NCBI GenBank assembly: GCA_913048145.1
Contig: CAJWVP010000186.1
Location: forward strand, 1-6,135
DNA from: an uncultured Rhodospirillaceae bacterium
Lineage (GTDB): Bacteria > Pseudomonadota > Alphaproteobacteria > Rhodospirillales > Casp-alpha2
Length of the DNA: 6,135 nucleotides
Direction of reading: 5' to 3'
The notes under the pieces are model-generated. The model was not told the DNA's origin. It was given only the letters and a program-made list of their open reading frames with translations, and ran no database searches. Made by a program: the position numbers and the translations under genes. Shown one piece after another: positions 1 through 5,178 of the stretch (its first letter is position 1; each line of letters opens with the position of its first letter).

Positions 1-2395
1 GATGTAGATAGGTGTTTTGGTTCGAACGCTGGAACTTACGCAGGTTGTAGATGTCGACGCCGGTGTCCGCATGCGCCGTGTCCTCGTTCGTGACACGGAC
101 AACGATACGAGTGGCGTCCACTTGGTCGATGACACCGCCGCGTCGGGCCACGACCGTAGCGCCAGAATCGCGTGCCACTGGGCCCTCCATGCCGGTACCG
201 ACCAACGGCGCTTCTGAACGGATCAGCGGCACCGCTTGGCGCATCATGTTCGATCCCATCAAAGCCCGGTTGGCATCGTCATTTTCCAGGAATGGTATGA
301 GTGCCGTGGCAACGGAAACCAATTGCTTCGGCGAAACATCAATGAATTCGATATCACTCTGCATGGACATTACGAACTCACCGCCCTTGCGCGACGACAC
401 TAGGTCGTTGACGAATTTAAACTTGGCGTCGATGGGTTCGTTCGCCTGGGCGATAGTGTAGCGCCCTTCTTCCATGGCCGAGAGGTAAATGACTTCATCG
501 GTAACCTTGCCGTCGACGACCTTCCGATAAGGCGTTTCAATAAAGCCGTACTGGTTTACTCGCGCGAAGGTTGCGAGCGAGTTGATCAGGCCGATGTTTG
601 GTCCTTCCGGCGTCTCAATCGGGCAGATCCGGCCGTAGTGAGTTGGGTGCACGTCGCGAACTTCGAAGCCTGCCCTCTCGCGTGTCAAACCGCCTGGGCC
701 CAAGGCCGACAAGCGCCGCTTGTGGGTGATTTCCGACAGTGGGTTAGTCTGATCCATGAACTGGCTGAGCTGCGAGGAGCCAAAGAATTCCCGGACCGCG
801 GCAGCGGCCGGCTTGGCATTGATCAGATCGTGGGGCATGACCGTGTCGATGTCCACCGAGCTCATGCGTTCGCGAATGGCGCGTTCCATGCGCAAAAGGC
901 CGACCCGGTACTGGTTCTCCATCAACTCTCCGACTGAGCGCACTCGGCGATTACCCAAGTGGTCGATGTCGTCGATGTCGCCACGGCCGTCTTTCATCTC
1001 GACCATGGTGCGGACGACTTCGAGGATATCTTCCTTGCGGAGAACCCGAAGCGAATCTTCCGTTTCAAAACCAAGGCGCGCGTTCATTTTCACCCGGCCG
1101 ACCGCCGACAGGTCGTAACGTTCGGAATCGAAGATCAGGCTCTTGAATAAGCCTTCTGCCGTCTCCAACGTTGGCGGTTCACCCGGGCGCATGACACGAT
1201 AGATGTCGATCAGCGCCTCATGACGGGCTGCGTTCTTGTCGACGGCCAGGGTGTTGCGGATGTAGGGACCGACGTTGACGTGGTCAATGGCGAGGGTGTC
1301 GATTTCCTCGATCCCGGCTTCGCCGAGGGTTTCTAGAAGCTCCTCAGTAATCTCGTCCCCGGCTTCTACGTAAATCAGGCCAGTCTTGTCGTCGATCACG
1401 TCCTTGGCGATGTAGCGTCCGATGAGGTCTTCGTCCGGAACCAAGACTTCATCCAGCTTCTCGCTCATTTGACGCAACAGACGCGGCGTCATTTTAGTGC
1501 CCTCGTCGGCAACAGTGCGGCCAGTCTTTGCGTTGACAAGGTCATGCGATAACTTCGTGCCGCGCAGGCGATCTGCCTCGAACGGCGTTTTCCATCCGCG
1601 CTTTACCTTGGCGAACGGCACCGTGTCGTAGAAGTAACGCAGAATGTCCTCCGGCGACATGCCGTTGATCTCATCAGTCTCGAGTTCCTTGCCTTTGGCT
1701 TCGGCGGCAGCGCGTTTCTTGGCAGTGTCCTCATCGTCGAGCGCAAGCAGTAACGTCGTTACCGGCAGCTTCCGGCGGCGGTCGATACGGACGTAGACCA
1801 GATCCTTGGCGTCAAATTCGAAATCCAGCCACGAGCCGCGGTAGGGGATAATGCGCGCGGCAAACAGGAATTTGCCCGACGAATGGGTCTTGCCCTTGTC
1901 GTGATCGAAAAACACGCCGGGTGAACGGTGCATCTGAGAAACGATGACACGTTCGGTGCCGTTGACGACGAAAGTCCCGTTAGACGTCATCAGCGGCATG
2001 TCGCCCATGTAGACGTCCTGTTCCTTGACGTCGCGAATGGATCGCGCCTGTGTTTCCTCGTCAATGTCCCATACAACAAGCCGCAGCGTCACTTTGAGCG
2101 GGGCAGCGTAGGTCATGCCGCGTTGCTGGCATTCCTCGACATCGTACTTGGGTTCCTCGAATTCGTAGTTGACAAATTCCAAGGTGCCACGTTCCGAGAA
2201 ATCTTTAATCGGGAAAACCGACTTGAAGACTTCCTGCAGACCCGTATCAGTCCGGTTTTTCTGTGCGACTTCGCGCTGAAGGAATGTCTCGTAGGAGGTT
2301 TTCTGGACCTCGATTAAATTGGGCATTTCGACCGTCTCAGACAGACGGCCAAAGTGTTTACGTACGCGCTTCCGGCCCGTAAAGGTGTTCGCCAT
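1..2395 (-). CDS. rpoB: RNA polymerase beta subunit, 5' part of gene (798 codons, runs off left edge)
   Basis: Beta subunit of DNA-dependent RNA polymerase, which forms one jaw of the clamp and part of the active centre. The frame is open from ATG at 2395 (MANTFTGRKRVRKHFGR) to the window edge, with one base of the next codon left over. An AGGGA Shine-Dalgarno sequence at 2402-2406 supports this start. Recognised segments include NGTERVIVSQMHRSPGVFFD in the N-terminal part, the lobe with RIDRRRKLPVTTLL, YDLSAVGR, the rifampicin region GSSQLSQFMDQTNPLSEIT (D548, H558 and S563 equal E. coli D516, H526 and S531), GPGGLTRERAGFEVRDVHPT, and CPIETPEGPNIGLINS. The last visible residues, SNQNTYLH, correspond to about E. 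coli residue 765. The acidic pair E813/D814 and the catalytic lysines therefore lie outside the window. Relative to E. coli there are 32 extra residues before the rifampicin region, as is usual in Alphaproteobacteria. No frameshift or internal stop was found. Confidence 0.99.
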   Translation of the reverse strand, partial: MANTFTGRKRVRKHFGRLSETVEMPNLIEVQKTSYETFLQREVAQKNRTDTGLQEVFKSVFPIKDFSERGTLEFVNYEFEEPKYDVEECQQRGMTYAAPLKVTLRLVVWDIDEETQARSIRDVKEQDVYMGDMPLMTSNGTFVVNGTERVIVSQMHRSPGVFFDHDKGKTHSSGKFLFAARIIPYRGSWLDFEFDAKDLVYVRIDRRRKLPVTTLLLALDDEDTAKKRAAAEAKGKELETDEINGMSPEDILRYFYDTVPFAKVKRGWKTPFEADRLRGTKLSHDLVNAKTGRTVADEGTKMTPRLLRQMSEKLDEVLVPDEDLIGRYIAKDVIDDKTGLIYVEAGDEITEELLETLGEAGIEEIDTLAIDHVNVGPYIRNTLAVDKNAARHEALIDIYRVMRPGEPPTLETAEGLFKSLIFDSERYDLSAVGRVKMNARLGFETEDSLRVLRKEDILEVVRTMVEMKDGRGDIDDIDHLGNRRVRSVGELMENQYRVGLLRMERAIRERMSSVDIDTVMPHDLINAKPAAAAVREFFGSSQLSQFMDQTNPLSEITHKRRLSALGPGGLTRERAGFEVRDVHPTHYGRICPIETPEGPNIGLINSLATFARVNQYGFIETPYRKVVDGKVTDEVIYLSAMEEGRYTIAQANEPIDAKFKFVNDLVSSRKGGEFVMSMQSDIEFIDVSPKQLVSVATALIPFLENDDANRALMGSNMMRQAVPLIRSEAPLVGTGMEGPVARDSGATVVARRGGVIDQVDATRIVVRVTNEDTAHADTGVDIYNLRKFQRSNQNTYLH

Positions 2396-2421
2396 TACAG
2401 TTCCCTAACATTTCCTATGGG

Positions 2422-2465
2422 AGGCTCGATCCCCGTTCAAACACCGCATTTTTGCGGGGGAGCCT
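2422..2465 (-). promoter_or_regulatory. Fold-back RNA structure in the rpoB 5' leader
   Basis: Read as mRNA, AGGCUC (2460-2465) pairs perfectly with GAGCCU (2422-2427). Inside that, CCCC (2456-2459) can pair with GGGG (2431-2434), topped by CGCA-AAAA-UGCG. A competing local hairpin CCGCA-AAAA-UGCGG (2444-2457) uses some of the same bases, so two alternative folds exist. The structure ends 15 bases upstream of the rpoB Shine-Dalgarno sequence (2402-2406). It could tune rpoB translation or mRNA processing. The pairing is visible in the sequence. The regulatory role is inferred. Confidence 0.5.
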
Positions 2466-2573
2466 TTATGTTTCTGTAAAGCGCCCATACTGACGATCCA
2501 AGCAGATCGCTTTTCCGGCGCCCCGGTGTGGCCTGCGCATCCGCGTTCTCGACCCCGGTAAGGTCTATCCGAG
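2466..2573 (-). other. Central part of the rplL-rpoB intergenic region, no gene seen
   Basis: I find no convincing coding frame with a ribosome-binding site here. The stretch contains a 7-bp direct repeat, ACCGGGG on the transcribed strand, at 2553-2559 and 2521-2527 (start-to-start distance 32 bp). A weak promoter-like pair, TTGGAT then TACAGA with 17 bp between, lies near its rpoB-proximal end, but the -10 box is poor and I do not call it. The stretch probably serves as untranslated leader for rpoB. Confidence 0.4.
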
Positions 2574-2623
2574 CGAATACTATGTAGAGTATCGGGGGGC
2601 CGATTTAGAAAAAACCGGACCCC
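2574..2623 (-). other. Two adjacent RNA hairpins between rplL and rpoB
   Basis: The first hairpin in transcription order (2596-2623) pairs GGGG-U-CCG with CGG-CCCC, giving 7 base pairs with one bulged U around a 13-nt U-rich loop. The second (2574-2594) pairs CG-AUACU with AGUAU-U-CG around the loop CUACAU. They lie only one base apart. In E. coli the rplL-rpoB gap carries an attenuator and an RNase III processing site. These hairpins are candidates for an equivalent processing element, but nothing in the sequence identifies the nuclease. Confidence 0.4.
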
Positions 2624-2672
2624 AAAAACGCTTTAAACAGCCGCCCAACGCCGATACCCACAGGGCGGACTG
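2624..2672 (-). terminator. Attenuator-like hairpin just after rplL
   Basis: Starting 7 nt after the rplL stop codon (2679-2681), CAG-U-CCGCCC (2663-2672) pairs with GGGCGG-CUG (2638-2646). This gives nine base pairs with one bulged U around a 16-nt loop. It is followed by UUU, then AAAGCG, then UUUUU (2624-2628). The interrupted U tract predicts partial rather than complete termination. That fits the known need in this operon type to lower transcription from the ribosomal protein genes into rpoBC, as the E. coli rplL-rpoB attenuator does. Position and shape support the call. Termination activity is inferred. Confidence 0.5.
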
Positions 2673-2678
2673 GTCGCC

Positions 2679-3062
2679 TTATTTGAGCTCAACAGTTGCG
2701 CCAGCTTCTTCAAGTTTCTTCTTGATCTCTTCGGCCTCGTCCTTCTTTGCACCTTCCTTGACCGGCTTAGGAGCACCTTCGACCAGTTCCTTGGCTTCTT
2801 TAAGACCAAGCCCCGTGATCGTGCGGACTTCCTTAATGACGTTGATCTTCTTTTCCCCTACGGAAGCGAGAATGATGTCAAATTCATCTTTTTCTTCGGC
2901 GTCGCCACCGGCGTCGCCGCTCGCCGCACCCGGCGCGGCTGCCACGGCCACCGGCGAAGCGGCTGTCACGCCCCATTTTTCTTCGAGAAGCTTGGACAGG
3001 TCGGCCGCTTCCATCACGGTCAGGTTCGAAAGTTCATCAGCAAGTTTTTCAAGATCAGCCAT
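2679..3062 (-). CDS. rplL: 50S ribosomal protein L7/L12
   Basis: L7/L12 is the multicopy, flexible stalk protein of the large ribosomal subunit. It recruits translation factors and stimulates their GTPase activity. The 127-residue protein has the family's three parts: an N-terminal dimerisation and L10-binding helix hairpin (about 1-33, LEKLADELSNLTVMEAADLS), an Ala/Gly-rich hinge (about 34-55) and a globular C-terminal domain (about 58-127). That domain carries KINVIKEVRTITGLGLKEAK and GAPKPVKEG, the conserved factor-binding surface. ATG at 3062 has AAAGGAG (3069-3075) with a 6-nt spacing. It lies 42 nt downstream of rplJ, its usual partner, and both are expected to be repressed through the L10 leader upstream. 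The very acidic and lysine-rich composition is normal for the family. Confidence 0.99.
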   Translation of the reverse strand: MADLEKLADELSNLTVMEAADLSKLLEEKWGVTAASPVAVAAAPGAASGDAGGDAEEKDEFDIILASVGEKKINVIKEVRTITGLGLKEAKELVEGAPKPVKEGAKKDEAEEIKKKLEEAGATVELK

Positions 3063-3099
3063 TTTACACTCCTTTGGCTAGAACTGTGTCCTGGAAACA

Positions 3100-3113
3100 G
3101 CGGCTCAGGCCGC
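3100..3113 (-). other. Small hairpin holding the rplJ stop codon
   Basis: GCGGC-CUGA-GCCGC forms a 5-bp GC-only stem with a CUGA loop, and the UGA stop of rplJ (3105-3107) sits inside the loop. There is no U tract after it, so it is not a terminator. It lies in the 42-nt rplJ-rplL gap and could affect coupling or mRNA stability between the two genes. A short stem like this can arise by chance. Confidence 0.3.
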
Positions 3114-3626
3114 CTTCTCCCCTTGTTCGCTGTAAGCACTTATGACGCGCGCCACTTGACCGCTAGGTGCTTGCAACACCTGGGCGATTTTCGAGGCTGG
3201 CGCCTGCAGAAGACCCACAATCTTTCCACGTAGTTCGTCGAGGGACGGCAACGTCGCCAACGCCTTGACGCCATCAACGTCCAGCTTCTCTGAGCCAAGT
3301 GCGCCGCCAAGAACGATCAATTTTTCGTTCTTTTTGGAGAACTCGACACTGACCTTCGCGGCCGCCACCGGATCGTTTGAATAAGCGATTGCCGTAGGTC
3401 CGGTGAAGAGGTCGCTAATGCCTTCGAACTTCGTGTTTTTCAGGGCGAGACGGGTGAGCCGGTTCTTCGTCACTTTGAACTTGGCGCCGGACTCACGAAT
3501 ACGGTCTCGGAGATCAGTAATTTCTGCCACCGTCAACCCAGAATAATGGGTCACGACAACCATTTCGGTCTCGTCGAACGTTTTATTGAGTTTGGCGACC
3601 AGCTCTTCTTTCTGCTTACGGTCCAC
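3105..3626 (-). CDS. rplJ: 50S ribosomal protein L10 (GTG start)
   Basis: L10 anchors the L7/L12 dimers to 23S rRNA at the base of the ribosomal stalk, and the L10-L12 complex represses its own mRNA. The 173-residue product starts VDRKQKEELVAKLNKTFDE, read with initiator Met. Typical features are VVVTHYSGLTVAEITDLRD, GAKFKVTKNRL and GPTAIAYSNDPVAAAKV. The C-terminal segment (about 135-173, RGKIVGLLQAPASKIAQVLQ onward) is the helical L12-binding tail. I chose GTG at 3626 because the family normally begins right at DRxQKEEL and a GGAG Shine-Dalgarno sequence lies 7 nt upstream. The frame stays open for 30 more codons to a TTG at 3716, but that stretch looks unlike L10 and has no ribosome-binding site. 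The product is about eight residues longer than E. coli L10 (165). Confidence 0.98.
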   Translation of the reverse strand: MDRKQKEELVAKLNKTFDETEMVVVTHYSGLTVAEITDLRDRIRESGAKFKVTKNRLTRLALKNTKFEGISDLFTGPTAIAYSNDPVAAAKVSVEFSKKNEKLIVLGGALGSEKLDVDGVKALATLPSLDELRGKIVGLLQAPASKIAQVLQAPSGQVARVISAYSEQGEKAA

Positions 3627-3633
3627 TGATCGT

Positions 3634-3637
3634 CTCC
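3634..3637 (-). promoter_or_regulatory. Shine-Dalgarno site that fixes the rplJ GTG start
   Basis: GGAG in the context CUGGAGACGAUCA-GUG, with 7 nt between the motif and the GTG at 3624-3626. The spacing is normal, and it is the only good ribosome-binding site near the beginning of the L10 homology. Confidence 0.8.
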
Positions 3638-3789
3638 AGTTTTGACGCCACCGCCACCATGACGGAAACGCCGATGCACCTATGATCCCCTTGGAACCAA
3701 CCGCTGGCTGACTCAAAAGAACCGTTCAGCCCGTCCAGTGCAGCAGTTCAAGCCGTTCGTGGCGCTGTGGCCGAAAACGGTTTTCAACA
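3638..3789 (-). other. rplJ 5' leader between the L10 leader stem and the ribosome-binding site
   Basis: No gene is supported here. The stretch contains a short GAAAA-CCG-UUUUC hairpin right after the L10 leader. It also has an imperfect 11-bp direct repeat (9 of 11 identical) at 3746-3756 and 3724-3734, ACGGCTTGAAC and ACGGGCTGAAC on the transcribed strand. I see no convincing terminator or promoter. In the known E. coli system, L10 binding far upstream changes folding down to the start codon. This segment probably carries that structural link. Confidence 0.4.
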
Positions 3790-3862
3790 CTGTCTCTGCA
3801 GGCGGGAAATCCCTTTAAACCCCCACCGACTAGCGGTTTGGGATGCCTACGGTCTCGGACAG
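3790..3862 (-). promoter_or_regulatory. Ribosomal protein L10 leader (autoregulatory mRNA element)
   Basis: This is an irregular long stem in the rplJ leader. As RNA, CUGUC (3858-3862) pairs with GACAG (3790-3794). An internal loop CGAGACC/AGA follows. Then GUAGGC (3845-3850) pairs with GCCUGC (3798-3803), AUCCC (3840-3844) with GGGAU (3809-3813) and AAACC (3835-3839) with GGUUU (3817-3821), around a 13-nt loop. The asymmetric loop between the outer stem and the GUAGGC/GCCUGC stem, with the GAGACC and AGA strands, resembles the conserved core of L10 leaders, where L10-(L12)n binds in mimicry of its 23S rRNA site and represses rplJL. Position between rplA and rplJ is as expected. The match was made by eye from memory of the family, not by a covariance search. 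Confidence 0.75.
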
Positions 3863-3864
3863 GT

Positions 3865-3914
3865 GGGATACGCAACTTCCGTATCCCTCATCCGGCGCCA
3901 CTTATGGCACCGGA
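3865..3914 (-). other. Two tandem hairpins between rplA and the L10 leader
   Basis: Hairpin A (3891-3914) pairs UCCGGUGCCA with UGGCGCCGGA, ten pairs with one G-U, around the loop UAAG. Hairpin B (3865-3887) pairs GGGAUACG with CGUAUCCC, eight perfect pairs around GAAGUUG. They start 24 nt after the rplA stop codon, are 3 nt apart, and B ends 2 nt before the L10 leader stem. Neither has a U tract, so they are not simple terminators. They could protect the rplKA 3' end, mark a processing site, or stack on the L10 leader. Confidence 0.55.
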
Positions 3915-3938
3915 AATTCTGTAATTCCAGGTTGCGAC

Positions 3939-4637
3939 TTACCCGCTCAGCCCGGAAATATCAAGCTTTACCCCAGGACCCATGGTCGACGAAATGCTCG
4001 CCTTCTTTAAGTAGGTCCCCTTGGCACCTGATGGCTTGGCTTTCATGATTGCGTAGACGAAAGCCGTGACGTTCTCTTGAAGCGCTTCTTCGCTGAAGCT
4101 GGCCTTACCAACACCAGCATGAACGATCCCTTGTTTTTCAACGCGGAATTCGATCTGACCGGCTTTTGCTGCCTGGATCGCGCCCTTTACGTCGGGGGTC
4201 ACCGTGCCAAGTTTGGGGTTCGGCATCATGCCTTTCGGGCCGAGGATCTTGCCCAGCTTACCGACCACGGCCATCATATCCGGCGTGGCGATGCAGCGAT
4301 CGAAATCAATTTGACCCTTCTGCACCAATTCGGCCAGGTCATCGGCGCCGACCAGATCGGCGCCAGCTTCCTTGGCTTCTTCGGCCTTGGCGTCCTTAGC
4401 GAACACGGCGACACGCAGCGATTTACCAGTGCCGTGTGGCAAAGACACGGTGCCGCGGACCATCTGGTCCGAATGACGCGAGTCGACACCTAAGTTCATG
4501 GCGATTTCAACGGTTTCATCGAATTTTGTGTCGGCGGCGGCATCCTTAACGATTTTGACTGCATCGCCAACGGCGTAGAATGAATCGCGATCGTATTTCT
4601 CTGCGACCTTCTGCAAACGTTTTCCCTTGGAAGCCAT
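3939..4637 (-). CDS. rplA: 50S ribosomal protein L1
   Basis: L1 forms the mobile stalk at the ribosomal exit site and helps release deacylated tRNA. In many bacteria it also represses its own operon by binding the rplK leader. The 232-residue length is normal. Clear family segments are SRHSDQMVRGTVSLPHGTGK (53-72), ATPDMMAVVGKLGKILGPKG (117-136), MMPNPKLGTVTPDV (137-150) and the C-terminal KGTYLKKASISSTMGPGVKL (206-225). ATG at 4637 shares its A with the last base of the rplK TAA stop. GGAGG at 4645-4649 lies 7 nt upstream, inside the end of rplK, so translation is probably coupled. A 312-nt leader separates rplA from rplJ. No anomaly was seen. Confidence 0.99.
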   Translation of the reverse strand: MASKGKRLQKVAEKYDRDSFYAVGDAVKIVKDAAADTKFDETVEIAMNLGVDSRHSDQMVRGTVSLPHGTGKSLRVAVFAKDAKAEEAKEAGADLVGADDLAELVQKGQIDFDRCIATPDMMAVVGKLGKILGPKGMMPNPKLGTVTPDVKGAIQAAKAGQIEFRVEKQGIVHAGVGKASFSEEALQENVTAFVYAIMKAKPSGAKGTYLKKASISSTMGPGVKLDISGLSG

Positions 4638-5068
4638 TATGCGCCCTCCACTTCGATGCCCATAGAGCGGGCAGAGCCGATGATCATCTTGCAGGCTTGG
4701 TCCAAGTCCGAAGTGTTGAGGTCGGCTTTTTTTAACTCAACGATTTCACGAACCTGATTTAAGCTCACCGAGCCTACAACTTCCTTACCCGGATTCGAGG
4801 CAGCCTTCGACAAGCCGGCTGCTTTCTTCAGGTAGTAGCTGGCTGGGGGCGTCTTTGTAACGAAGGAAAAGGTTCGGTCAGCATAGGCCGTGATCACGGT
4901 CGGGATCGGAATACCCTGCTCCATGTTCTGTGTCGCTGCATTGAAGGCCTTACAGAATTCCATGATATTCAAACCGGCCTGACCCAGGGCGGGACCGATC
5001 GGCGGCGACGGGTTGGCTTGCCCTGATGGTACCTGCAACTTGATATAACCTGAAACTTTCTTTGCCAT
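4637..5068 (-). CDS. rplK: 50S ribosomal protein L11
   Basis: L11 binds the GTPase-associated centre of 23S rRNA and is needed for factor-dependent GTP hydrolysis and for RelA-type stringent signalling. The 143-residue protein shows the N-terminal domain with the proline-rich helix PSPPIGPALGQAGLNIMEFC (20-39). P22 and P26 are present, the positions involved in thiostrepton sensitivity. The C-terminal RNA-binding domain includes TKTPPASYYLKKAAGLSKA, then GSVSLNQVREIVELKK and ending SARSMGIEVEGA. ATG at 5068 follows GAGG (5076-5079) with 7-nt spacing. It is the first gene of the L11-L1 pair, and its leader carries a likely L1-binding stem-loop at 5122-5154. Confidence 0.99.
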   Translation of the reverse strand: MAKKVSGYIKLQVPSGQANPSPPIGPALGQAGLNIMEFCKAFNAATQNMEQGIPIPTVITAYADRTFSFVTKTPPASYYLKKAAGLSKAASNPGKEVVGSVSLNQVREIVELKKADLNTSDLDQACKMIIGSARSMGIEVEGA

Positions 5069-5121
5069 ACTCTTTCCTCAGTCTAAGATTTCATTCGATC
5101 GTCGGAGCGATCCTTCTGAGT

Positions 5122-5154
5122 GCGTGGTGCGACCGATGGCGTGGCCTCCCACAC
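5122..5154 (-). promoter_or_regulatory. Probable L1-binding stem-loop in the rplK leader
   Basis: As RNA, GUGUGG (5149-5154) pairs with CCACGC (5122-5127), six pairs including one U-G. A small internal loop (GA opposite GCA) follows. Then GGCC (5143-5146) pairs with GGUC (5131-5134) around an 8-nt loop. The strand GUGGGAGGCC ... GACC-type pairing ... CCAC closely resembles the L1-binding region of 23S rRNA (E. coli GGUGGGAGGC ... AUACCACC). L1 is known to repress rplK-rplA by binding such a mimic in the leader. The element lies 54 nt before the rplK start. The resemblance is from memory and the pairing from direct reading. A competing hairpin, GUGUGG-GAGG-CCACGC, uses the same 5' strand. Confidence 0.65.
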
Positions 5155-5156
5155 GG

Positions 5157-5172
5157 GCCGGCGGATGCCGGC
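5157..5172 (-). other. GC-rich hairpin right after nusG
   Basis: GCCGGC-AUCC-GCCGGC forms a six-pair stem of only G-C pairs, beginning 6 nt after the nusG stop codon. It is not followed by U residues, so it is unlikely to be an intrinsic terminator. It sits 2 nt upstream of the putative L1 site and may mark the nusG mRNA end, pause polymerase, or belong to the rplK leader fold. Confidence 0.45.
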
Positions 5173-5178
5173 GTATTT

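Noticed and set aside
17..2317. Several open frames on the plus strand (for example 51-461, 756-1118 and 1928-2317)
   Set aside because: They lie antisense to rpoB, have no family resemblance or ribosome-binding sites, and are by-products of rpoB codon structure.
2358..2411. 17-codon minus-strand ORF starting at 2411 and overlapping the rpoB start out of frame
   Set aside because: The AGGA motif lies too close to its ATG (about 2 nt), and the rpoB start has its own correctly spaced site.
2683..3081. 132-codon plus-strand frame opposite rplL
   Set aside because: It is antisense to a clear rplL gene. Its Ser/Ala-rich product is the mirror of the Lys/Glu/Ala-rich L7/L12 codons.
3616..3660. Tiny minus-strand ORF of 14 codons (MVAVASKLETISGP) whose stop overlaps the rplJ start
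   Set aside because: The overlap could suggest translational coupling, but there is no Shine-Dalgarno sequence before its ATG. Short frames of this size are expected by chance.
5157..5172. Intrinsic terminator after nusG
   Set aside because: The hairpin is strong but no U tract follows, and rplK lies downstream in the same direction.
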